Below, one piece after another: positions 56,995-64,000 of a stretch of 64,000 nucleotides of DNA. The stretch is from CAADGU01 sp964581605 (GTDB lineage: Bacteria > Chloroflexota > Anaerolineae > Promineifilales > Promineifilaceae), in contig CAZOPF010000019.1 of the NCBI GenBank assembly GCA_964581605.1, positions 1-64,000 on the forward strand, read 5' to 3'. The notes below the pieces were generated by a model. It made no database searches, was not told where the DNA came from, and was given only the letters and a program-made list of their open reading frames with translations. Each line of letters starts with the position of its first letter. Within the stretch, counting starts at the first letter, position 1. A program made the position numbers and the translations under genes.

Positions 56995-58503
56995 TTAGAC
57001 CATTTCTTTTGTGCCCCACACCTGCATGAGTTGGGCATAAAACGTGACCATTTGGGCCATCCCGGTGATGGGAATGCGCTCGTCAATGCCATGTTCCAAT
57101 CCCCGAAAACTCTCGTCCATTACCAGAGAAGTAAAGCGGTAGATATGGTCACACACGGGTACAAAGTGCTGACAATCCGTGCCGCCCAACATCACGAATG
57201 GGGCCACGGGCGGATTGTTGAATACCTGCCGGATGACCATGCTCAGGCTGGCGTAAGCTGGCCCTTTGTTGGGCGAGATGGGCAGGGCTTCGTTGAATTT
57301 GCCTTCTACCGGCGTAATGTGTACGCGGTCATCGTTGATCACTTTTTTAGCGTGCCACAATACATCGGCGATGGTGTCACAGGGCAGCAGGCGGAAGTTG
57401 ACGATGGCGCTGGCTTCGGGGGGGACAGTGTTGTCCTCGACGCCGCCGCGAATGATGGTAAGGGCGGTAGTCGTGCGCATACTGGCGTTCATTTCCGGGT
57501 TCTGCGTCAGCCAGCGGCGCAGGAACAGGCCAAAGAGCCAGATGTTGGCGAACGCTAATTGGATGTGAAAAGGGGCGGCACGACCAATGCCATGGTACAA
57601 CGGCCGTAACCGGCGCATTCGGGTGGGCATGGGGTGGCTCTCCAGCCGGGCCAGCGCCCGCGCCAAAATGCCAATGGCCGTTTGCGGCGGCGGTGTAGAC
57701 GAGTGCCCTGGCTGGCCGCGCACGGTAAATTCCACCGTCAGGTACCCCTTCTCGCTGACGCCGATCAGCGCCACTGCGCCACGCACGCCAGCGGCTAACC
57801 CGTCGCTAATGCCGCCACCCTCATCCACAATGCCCGCCAGGCGCACCCCCCGCTCCTTGAGCAGTTCGCCCATCTTTTTGGCCCCATGTGTGCCGCCGGT
57901 CTCCTCATCGTGCCCCAATCCAAAGAGGATGGTGCGCTCCGGGCGGTAGCCTTGTTGCAACAGCGCTTCCGCCGCTTCCATGATGCCGATCAATTGGTTT
58001 TTAATGTCTAGTGTGCCCCGCCCCCAGATGAAACCGTCGGCAATATCACCGGCAAAGGGGGGATGTGTCCAGCCGTCGGGGGTGGCCGAGACCACATCCT
58101 GATGGGCCATGAGCATCACCGGCTCCAGATCGGCGCGGCTGCCTGGCCAGGTGTAGAGCAGACTGTAACCATAGATCACTTCCCGCTTGAGCTTTTGGTG
58201 AACCAGGGGGTAGGTTTCGGCCAACATCTGGTGTAGTTGTTGGAAGGCTGCGGGATCCGGCGTACCTTGTTCATCAAGGGGGACGGTCTGGCAGCGCACG
58301 GCCGTTGCCAGATGCACCGCCACTTCATCCACATTCACGACAACACCCTCAATCGGCGTCACCGACCCATGCACCCGCTGGAAAAGAATCGTCCGCACGA
58401 CTACATAAACAGTAGTAATAAGGAGGATTCCTATGATGAGGTACAACAAATTGGTAAACATGGGCCATACCAGCGTGATTATTAAATTGAACAATGGAGA
58501 CAT
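56995..58503 (-). CDS. M20-family metallopeptidase (PM20D1/carboxypeptidase S-like)
   Basis: About 502 aa. An N-terminal hydrophobic helix (about 18-38) anchors it to the membrane. Metal-site motifs: MLMAHQDVVS (near 130), GRGTLDIKNQ, the catalytic EETGG block (HDEETGGTHGAKKM) and GGTDCQHFVP near the C-terminus. The dimerisation domain is interposed. M20 enzymes of this type remove amino acids from N-acyl or dipeptide substrates; here it could supply arginine to the ADI genes. The ATG at 58503 is inside the spacer palindrome, so ATG 58461 (starting MFTNLLYLIIGIL) is a possible true start. Confidence 0.88.
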   Translation of the reverse strand: MSPLFNLIITLVWPMFTNLLYLIIGILLITTVYVVVRTILFQRVHGSVTPIEGVVVNVDEVAVHLATAVRCQTVPLDEQGTPDPAAFQQLHQMLAETYPLVHQKLKREVIYGYSLLYTWPGSRADLEPVMLMAHQDVVSATPDGWTHPPFAGDIADGFIWGRGTLDIKNQLIGIMEAAEALLQQGYRPERTILFGLGHDEETGGTHGAKKMGELLKERGVRLAGIVDEGGGISDGLAAGVRGAVALIGVSEKGYLTVEFTVRGQPGHSSTPPPQTAIGILARALARLESHPMPTRMRRLRPLYHGIGRAAPFHIQLAFANIWLFGLFLRRWLTQNPEMNASMRTTTALTIIRGGVEDNTVPPEASAIVNFRLLPCDTIADVLWHAKKVINDDRVHITPVEGKFNEALPISPNKGPAYASLSMVIRQVFNNPPVAPFVMLGGTDCQHFVPVCDHIYRFTSLVMDESFRGLEHGIDERIPITGMAQMVTFYAQLMQVWGTKEMV

Positions 58504-58529
58504 CCGATTTCTTCAAGAAATCGGATGTC
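58499..58529. repeat. Dispersed palindrome GACATCCGATTTC...GAAATCGGATGTC
   Basis: 13-bp perfect stem, 5-nt loop, between argF and the M20 gene. Its ends share the GACATCCGAT core with the in-frame leuS repeat at 38933. Confidence 0.85.
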
Positions 58530-58537
58530 TGGTAACA

Positions 58538-59539
58538 CTAATCCCCTAACGTGGCCACCATGATCGCCTTAATGGTGTGCATCCGATTCTCGGCCTGGGC
58601 AAAGACAATGGAATGTTCCGATTCAAACACTTCTTCGGTCACTTCCAGCCCATCCAGCCCACTTTTCTGGTAAATGTCTTCACCCACTTTGGTCTCGCGG
58701 TTATGGAAGGCGGGCAGGCAGTGCATAAACTTCACCTGCGGATTGCCTGTCCTTTTCACCACATCCATGTTGATTTGATACGGCCGTAACAACCCAATCC
58801 GCTCATCCCACACCTCTTTCGGTTCACCCATGGAGACCCACACATCGGTATACAGAAAATCCACGCCCTTGACGCCCTCATCTACGCTTTCTGTCAACGT
58901 CAGGCGGGCGCCGGTCTGAGCGGCAACTTCGCGGCAGGTGGCTACCAGATGTTCCTCCGGCCACAACTGTTTGGGCGCGCACAGGCGCACATCCATGCCC
59001 AGTTTGCAGCCCATCACCATCAGCGAATTGCCCATGTTGTTACGGGCGTCGCCCAGGTAGCAGTAGGCAATCTCGCCCAGGTGTTTGTCGGTATACTCCG
59101 TCATCGTCAGCACGTCGCACAGCGTTTGGGTGGGGTGGAACTCGTCGGTTAGCCCATTCCACACCGGCACACCGGCATACTGGCCCAAAACTTCCACCAA
59201 CTCCTGGCCAAAGCCGCGATACTCAATGCCGTCATACATCCGCCCCAAGACGCGGGCGGTATCTTTCATGGATTCTTTGTGCCCAATCTGGGAACCGGAC
59301 GGCCCCAGGTAGGTGACGTGCGCGCCCTGGTCATAGGCCGCCACTTCAAAGGCGCAGCGGGTGCGGGTGGAGGTCTTCTCAAAGATCAGGGCGATGTTTT
59401 TGCCCTTGAGCCGCTGCTGTTCATAGCCACCATACTTGGCCGCTTTCAGGTCGGCCGACAGTTTGAGCAGGAACTTGAGTTCTTCAGGGGTGAAATCCAA
59501 CTCTTTCAGAAAGTTACGGTTACGCATATTAAAAGCCAT
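58538..59539 (-). CDS. argF: Ornithine carbamoyltransferase (catabolic, ADI operon)
   Basis: 333 aa from the ATG at 59539, which follows AAGGAG; 25 further codons upstream lie over the spacer and are not used. Carbamoyl phosphate motif STRTRCAFE (near 56-64), GFGQELVEVL, HPTQTLCDVLTM (near 133-144), and the HCLPAF motif (near 271-276). In the ADI context it splits citrulline with phosphate to ornithine and carbamoyl phosphate. It is the second gene of the operon after the transporter, and could equally be named arcB. Confidence 0.94.
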   Translation of the reverse strand: MAFNMRNRNFLKELDFTPEELKFLLKLSADLKAAKYGGYEQQRLKGKNIALIFEKTSTRTRCAFEVAAYDQGAHVTYLGPSGSQIGHKESMKDTARVLGRMYDGIEYRGFGQELVEVLGQYAGVPVWNGLTDEFHPTQTLCDVLTMTEYTDKHLGEIAYCYLGDARNNMGNSLMVMGCKLGMDVRLCAPKQLWPEEHLVATCREVAAQTGARLTLTESVDEGVKGVDFLYTDVWVSMGEPKEVWDERIGLLRPYQINMDVVKRTGNPQVKFMHCLPAFHNRETKVGEDIYQKSGLDGLEVTEEVFESEHSIVFAQAENRMHTIKAIMVATLGD

Positions 59540-59561
59540 TTTTGCATCTCCTTTTTGTAAC

Positions 59562-59578
59562 GCGATTTGCCAAATCGC
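59562..59578. repeat. Small perfect palindrome GCGATTTGCCAAATCGC in the arcD-argF spacer
   Basis: 17 bp, related to the copy at 55997. Confidence 0.65.
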
Positions 59579-59585
59579 TCTACCA

Positions 59586-61073
59586 CTAGAATATTTGACC
59601 GGGAAAGAATACACCGATGCTCAAGATGAGGGTATAAATCAGAAACAGGACAACCAGCAGCGGCAGCGCAAAACGCAGCCATTTATCATAACGCACCCGG
59701 CCTAAGGCCAGACCACCCATGACCACAGCAAAGGTGGGGTTGACGATATTGAGTAGCCCGCTGGCCGACTGGTAAGCGGTGACAATCAGACTGCGGTCTA
59801 CGCTGGCGATATCGGCCAGGGGGGCCATAATGGGCATGGTGACGGTCGCCAGACCGGAGGAAGAGGGAATAAGAAAACCGAGCGGCAGGTATAGCAGCGA
59901 CATCAGGTTGATGAAGGCCACACCGCCCAAACCGGCAACGGCGCTTTCGGCCCAGTAGAGGATGGTATCTATGATCAGCCCGTTGTTCATAATGACGCTG
60001 ATGCCCCGCGCCAGAGCAATCACCAGTGCCACGCCCAGCATATCCCGTGACCCGGTGATGAAGGTTTCGGAAATGCCCGCTTCGCCCAGACCGCCGATAA
60101 TGCCGATCAGGATGGCAAAACCGAGGAACAGGGCCACAAATTCGCCAAACCACCAGTTGAACTGCGGCAGTCCAATGCCCAGGTCTTGCCAGGGGATGAC
60201 GCTGAAAATCATGATGAGAAAGGCCAGGCCAAATAAACTCAGGATGAGTTTACGTTTGCCGGTGAATGTGGGCATGGCGTCGGCGCTGCTTCTGAGGAAG
60301 CGTTTTTCGTTTTCTTCTTTTAGCTCGTATACCAGGGATTTGGTGGGGTCTTTTTTGACTTTTTCGGCATAGCGGGAGACAAAGATGATGCCTACGGCCG
60401 TGCCCACGACCAACATAATCACCCGCGACACCAACCCATCGGCGATGGAAATGCCGGCAAAACCGGAAGCCACGCCGGTGGCAAACGGATTCACCGTGGA
60501 GGCCAACACGCCAATGCCCGCGCCAATCATAATCACCGCCACCCCCGTCAGGGCATCATACCCGGCGGCGATCATCACCGCGATGATGAGGCCGTAAAAG
60601 GCCAGCGATTCCTCGGCCATGCCATAGCTGGTGCCGCCGAGGGCAAACACACACATGAGCACGGCAATCATCCACTTTTCCCGCCCCTGGAGGGCTTCGG
60701 TAATCTTGCCGATACCGGCGTCAATGGCCCCGGTGGCCATGGTCATACTCAAAAAGCCGCCGATCACCAGGACAAACAAGGCGACGTCAATCGCCCCATA
60801 CAGTTCACCCACGTTGTAGACGCTGACAGAGCCATCTTCGGCCTGCAACCCATACATGCCGTTGACCGGGGCCATCAGGCCGTCCCGAATGATGCGCTGC
60901 GGATTGGCTTCCACCTGGTGGTAGCTGCCGGGAATGGGTTCGCCCGCTTCGTTTTTGTCATACTGCCCGGCAGGGATGAGCCAGGTGGCGATGACGACCA
61001 GGATGAGCAAAATGAACAAAACGGTATATGCGGTGGGAAAAGTGAATTTCCTTTTACCTTCTGTATTGGTCAT
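59586..61073 (-). CDS. arcD: YfcC-type transporter, candidate arginine/ornithine antiporter of the ADI operon
   Basis: 495 aa with 11-12 predicted membrane helices. FPTAYTVLFILLILVVIATWLIPAGQYD (about 12-39) and MIGAGIGVLASTVNPFATGVASGFAGI (about 182-208) are typical of the YfcC/ArcD2 family (C4-dicarboxylate anaerobic carrier-like superfamily). The name arcD rests on the operon context; the primary sequence alone gives a YfcC-type permease. Shine-Dalgarno AAGGAGG. It is the first of the ADI genes, 59 nt downstream of the small partner protein. Confidence 0.85.
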   Translation of the reverse strand: MTNTEGKRKFTFPTAYTVLFILLILVVIATWLIPAGQYDKNEAGEPIPGSYHQVEANPQRIIRDGLMAPVNGMYGLQAEDGSVSVYNVGELYGAIDVALFVLVIGGFLSMTMATGAIDAGIGKITEALQGREKWMIAVLMCVFALGGTSYGMAEESLAFYGLIIAVMIAAGYDALTGVAVIMIGAGIGVLASTVNPFATGVASGFAGISIADGLVSRVIMLVVGTAVGIIFVSRYAEKVKKDPTKSLVYELKEENEKRFLRSSADAMPTFTGKRKLILSLFGLAFLIMIFSVIPWQDLGIGLPQFNWWFGEFVALFLGFAILIGIIGGLGEAGISETFITGSRDMLGVALVIALARGISVIMNNGLIIDTILYWAESAVAGLGGVAFINLMSLLYLPLGFLIPSSSGLATVTMPIMAPLADIASVDRSLIVTAYQSASGLLNIVNPTFAVVMGGLALGRVRYDKWLRFALPLLVVLFLIYTLILSIGVFFPGQIF

Positions 61074-61101
61074 GGTTATATCCTCCTTCTCGCTATTCAG
61101 G

Positions 61102-61128
61102 CCTGACAGGTTTCAAAAACCTGTCAGG
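61102..61128. repeat. Dispersed palindrome CCTGACAGGTTTC...AAACCTGTCAGG
   Basis: Perfect stem of 12-13 bp between the small partner gene and arcD. Confidence 0.8.
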
Positions 61129-61132
61129 TCTT

Positions 61133-61387
61133 TCATTCCGCGTCCAGACATTCTACCGATAAGAGGGGAAGGCCCAGGTTATAGACGCTGTTTAACACAC
61201 CCAACAGGACCGCCTGGTCTAGTAGGCGGCCGGTCAATTTGGTTACGGGCGCTTCCCCCTCCGCCTGAGAAACACAAATCGTCATATCGCTCAGATGTTC
61301 CGACCAACTCTCATCCAGAATTCCTTGCAACCGCAGGCAATAGGTGGCCGGCGTGTGTAAGCGTAGTAACTGTTTATGCTGACCCAT
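61133..61387 (-). CDS. 84-aa partner-type small protein, copy B
   Basis: 84 aa. It aligns without gaps to copy A at 45307 over 80 residues, sharing QG-L--SW---LSDM-I near 21-36, LTG-L-DQ--L-G-LN near 51-66 and PLL-VE near 74-79. It lacks the acidic C-terminal tail of copy A. Shine-Dalgarno GAGGCAAG. It is the first gene of the ADI-operon strand, 59 nt before arcD, and is divergent from the second STAND/LuxR activator, with 197 nt between them. No name known; regulatory partner of the activator is a proposal. Confidence 0.78.
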   Translation of the reverse strand: MGQHKQLLRLHTPATYCLRLQGILDESWSEHLSDMTICVSQAEGEAPVTKLTGRLLDQAVLLGVLNSVYNLGLPLLSVECLDAE

Positions 61388-61584
61388 AACACTTGCCTCT
61401 TAGCCCAAAATGTACTCCCCGTTAACTCAAACGGATGCAGTGTGGATCATACCGCTTCATAAGCGGCCACAATACCGCCCTAAAGTTGTAATAAAGTGCT
61501 ATATTCAGGATAATGGCTTTTATATTGCCAACAGCCGAAACGAGTTTTGCTTGAGGTTTGACAATCTTGCGTACAAAAAGAGGG
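61388..61584. other. Divergent regulatory region between the small partner gene and the STAND/LuxR activator
   Basis: AT-richer than its surroundings, with AGTGCTATATTCAGGATAAT and a TTGACA (61556-61561) among several possible promoter elements, none well spaced. No hairpin repeats of the common classes are present, which is unusual for a spacer here. A MalT-type activator binding site would be expected, but I cannot identify it. Confidence 0.4.
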
Positions 61585-64000
61585 ATGACCGCGCCGTTGG
61601 TGCGCACCAAATTTTATCGGCCGCCAGTGCCGGACAGCCTTGTGCCCCGTGCCCAATTGCTAGAACGACTGAACCAGGTGAGTACACGGCGGCCGTTAAC
61701 TGTCATCTGCGCCCCGGCCGGCTATGGCAAATCTATACTGCTGAGTGCCTGGCTGCGGCAGTGGCCGGGGCCGGCCGCCTGGTTATACCTTGACCAAAAC
61801 GACAATGAGTTGCCCCTGTTCCTGGCTTATTTTCTGGCGGCCATCCGCAGCGTAGCGCCGGATATGGGTAATGCCACAGAGACGCTGTTGGCTGGTACGC
61901 TGCTGCCGCCAACGGCCGTGTTAACCGCCACCCTGATTAACGACCTGGATGCCATTACCCAGGATTTTGTGCTGGTATTGGATGATTATCACCTTATCTC
62001 CAATCGAGACATTCACGATGTGGTCGCTGCTTTGCTGCGCCAGCCGCCCCGGTTCATGCACCTGATCATGGCTACCCGGCATGACCCGTTGCTGCCGCGT
62101 GCTTCGCTGCTGGCGCAAGGCAAAATGGCCGAGATTCGCGCCCCGGAATTGGTCTTAACGCTGGCGGAAACGGCCGTCTACCTGCAACAAACGTTGTCCA
62201 CCCCACCAGACCCGGCGGTGGTAGCCGCCCTCCATGCCAAAACCGAAGGCTGGATCACTGGCCTGCGCCTGGCCGTATTGACCCTGCAACATCACCCGGA
62301 CGCGGACAATGTGATGGCCCATTTGCAGGCCAATAATCGGCTGATGATAGATTATCTGATGGCGGAAGTGCTGACGCAGTTGCCCACCGAATTTCGGGAA
62401 GCGTTGTTGCAAACGGCCGTACTCGACCAGTTAAACAGTGAATTGTGTACGGCCGTGTGCTGGCCTGAGGCCGCCGGGTCTGCGGCTAGCGGGCGACATC
62501 TGATCACCTGGCTGGAAGAGAACAACCTCTTCATTATCCCCCTGGATGAGCAGCACGAATGGTATCGTTACCATCACCTGTTTCAGGAGTTGTTGCAGCA
62601 CCAGTTGCGCCAGCGTTACAGCCCGGCGGAGATAGATGCTTTGCACGGCCGTGCCAGCCAATGGTTTGTCCAACACTCCCTGCCTGTGCCCGCCATCCAA
62701 CATGCCCTGGCAGCACAAGATACCGGGCTGGCGGTGCAAATCGTAGCCGAATACCGCCACCAGTTGATGAACCAGGAACAATGGCCGCAGTTGCTCTACT
62801 GGCTGCGCCTGTTTCCGGCAGCATTGGTAGATGAAGAACCTGAATTACTCATGCTGCGCGCCTGGATTTTGTACAGCCAGTGGCGTTATGGCGATATGCC
62901 CCCCCTTTTAGAGCAGCTAGAAAGCCTGCTGGCTCGTGCCCCGGAACCAACCGCCAGCCGGCTCAGCGGTGAATTGGCTGTGCTACATAGCCAGCAATGT
63001 TTTTGGACTGGTGATGGCGCGCCAGGAGTGGCCTGGGGCCAACGCGCCCTGGCACAGATACCGCCTGAACATGGTTATGTGCGCGGCGCGGCCTGGGTCT
63101 TTCTGAGCGGCAGTCGTTACTTGTTGGGTGAAACAAATGAAGCTATCGTTGCGGTGCAACAGGCATTGGAGGCAGAGCCACGATTTCATGCGGTGTTGAC
63201 GGCGCGCCTGCTGCCTACCCTGGCTTTCCTTTACCGGGCGCTGGCCGACCTGCCAGAACTGGTTAACGCGGCCAACTGCCTGCTCTGGCTGGCGGAAGAG
63301 CGCAAACTCCCCGAAAGTGATGGGTGGGCCCATCATTTTTTAGGCGCGGCCGCTTATTACCAGAACCGTCTGACGGCGGCGGAAAACCACTTTCAAGCGG
63401 TTATCCACGATCGCTACGTGGTACACGGCCATGCGTATGCGCAAAGCGGCTTTGGGTTGGCGCTGACCTATCAGGCGCAGGGACGGCCCGCCGAGGCTCA
63501 GGCGATGGCGGCCGAGATGGTATCTTTTATGATGGGGATGAAAAACGCCAGCCAGCTTTTTAAGGCACAAGCCTTTCAAGTCCATCTGGCGTTGCTGCAA
63601 GGCGGCACGGCCGTAGCTGCTCCCTGGCTGGCCCAGGCCATGCCGCACCTCACCCTTACACCCATGCTCGAATTTTATACCCCCCAACTGACCCTGGCAC
63701 GCGGGCTGCTGGTGTTGGGGCAATGGGCTGAAGCGGAAAACTACCTTTGCGAACTGCAACAATTTCTCGAAACCACCCATACCACCCTCGTTCTGGTGGA
63801 GAACTTGATTTTGCAAACCTGGCTGCACCAGGCGCGGGGAGAAGGGGAGACGGCCGTAGCCACCCTCAAACAGGCGCTCACTCTGGCTGCCCCCACCCGC
63901 CTCATCCGCCCCTTTGCCGATTATGGCGATGTCCTCGCGCCACTCTTTGCCCAGTTATCCCGCCAACATTTTCTGCCCGACTACCTGTCTACCATTCAGG
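61585..64000 (+). CDS. MalT-like STAND ATPase activator, second copy (runs off right edge)
   Basis: Starts MTAPLVRTKFYRPPVPDSLVPRAQLLERLN behind AGAGGG and is open to the end of the window (805 codons). P-loop APAGYGKS (43-50), Walker B-type FVLVLDDYHLISN (near 132), LEENNLFIIPLDEQHEWYRYHHLFQELLQHQL (near 310-345) and helical TPR-like repeats follow the same order as the paralogue at 45436. The last residues in the window (LSRQHFLPDYLSTIQ) correspond to the region 80-90 residues before that paralogue's LuxR helix-turn-helix, so the DNA-binding domain should lie just outside. It is divergent from the ADI operon and its likely regulator. Confidence 0.92.
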   Translation, partial: MTAPLVRTKFYRPPVPDSLVPRAQLLERLNQVSTRRPLTVICAPAGYGKSILLSAWLRQWPGPAAWLYLDQNDNELPLFLAYFLAAIRSVAPDMGNATETLLAGTLLPPTAVLTATLINDLDAITQDFVLVLDDYHLISNRDIHDVVAALLRQPPRFMHLIMATRHDPLLPRASLLAQGKMAEIRAPELVLTLAETAVYLQQTLSTPPDPAVVAALHAKTEGWITGLRLAVLTLQHHPDADNVMAHLQANNRLMIDYLMAEVLTQLPTEFREALLQTAVLDQLNSELCTAVCWPEAAGSAASGRHLITWLEENNLFIIPLDEQHEWYRYHHLFQELLQHQLRQRYSPAEIDALHGRASQWFVQHSLPVPAIQHALAAQDTGLAVQIVAEYRHQLMNQEQWPQLLYWLRLFPAALVDEEPELLMLRAWILYSQWRYGDMPPLLEQLESLLARAPEPTASRLSGELAVLHSQQCFWTGDGAPGVAWGQRALAQIPPEHGYVRGAAWVFLSGSRYLLGETNEAIVAVQQALEAEPRFHAVLTARLLPTLAFLYRALADLPELVNAANCLLWLAEERKLPESDGWAHHFLGAAAYYQNRLTAAENHFQAVIHDRYVVHGHAYAQSGFGLALTYQAQGRPAEAQAMAAEMVSFMMGMKNASQLFKAQAFQVHLALLQGGTAVAAPWLAQAMPHLTLTPMLEFYTPQLTLARGLLVLGQWAEAENYLCELQQFLETTHTTLVLVENLILQTWLHQARGEGETAVATLKQALTLAAPTRLIRPFADYGDVLAPLFAQLSRQHFLPDYLSTIQ

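Overview
The window reads as bacterial chromosome, most likely from an uncultured Chloroflexota of the Anaerolineae/Ardenticatenia type. This is an inference from gene content: two large STAND/LuxR (MalT-like) activators, a KorAB 2-oxoacid oxidoreductase, many zinc-ribbon membrane proteins, CpaB/Tad pilus genes, an ADI operon and aerobic-type central metabolism. There is no rRNA, CRISPR array, integrase or complete insertion sequence. Most spacers hold short self-complementary repeats, and the palindromic octamer ACGGCCGT is scattered through nearly everything (about 110 exact copies by my hand count).

Layout. 1-4.6 kb: end of a sensor kinase, then pdhABC for a 2-oxoacid dehydrogenase complex and an orphan antitoxin-like gene. 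4.9-9.8 kb: three related zinc-ribbon genes (two with membrane segments) interrupted by an Rpn-type nuclease, then RidA and an orphan response regulator. 9.9-15.5 kb: nitroreductase, GntR/FCD regulator with a near-perfect operator, CBS protein, and korAB, whose beta subunit carries a C-terminal CBS pair. 15.6-22.6 kb (minus): a tightly packed five-gene surface-polysaccharide operon. 22.7-26.9 kb (minus): acyl-CoA dehydrogenase, PRC-barrel protein, an unknown protein and fabF. 27-32.5 kb: FtsB-like protein, PAS kinase, two CpaB paralogues and an NrtR-like regulator. 32.5-35.0 kb (minus): DtxR-type regulator and oligoendopeptidase F. 35.1-35.6 kb: tRNA-Cys, tRNA-Gly and tRNA-Phe on minus, and a divergent selenocysteine tRNA. 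35.7-43.1 kb: methyltransferase, two membrane proteins, leuS behind a candidate Leu leader peptide and terminator, and a penicillin-acylase-family enzyme.

43.1-64 kb is mostly minus strand. One block runs LuxR activator, ~99-aa partner protein, DszB-like desulfinase, rhodanese. Upstream of it lie two decayed genes, an MFS exporter and a P2-type ATPase. The other block is a complete arginine deiminase operon (arcD-argF-M20 peptidase-arcC-arcA, then PPK2), headed by a second copy of the small partner protein and divergent from a second LuxR/STAND activator that runs off the window.

The most interesting proposal is that the small partner protein and the STAND/LuxR activator form a repeated regulatory module controlling the adjacent catabolic operon. 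Other notable items are the HIP1-like octamer with a depleted block at 43.6-57.6 kb, repeat hairpins inserted in frame in leuS and in the acylase gene, the tRNA-Sec gene, and a desulfinase homologue that keeps all four DszB catalytic residues.
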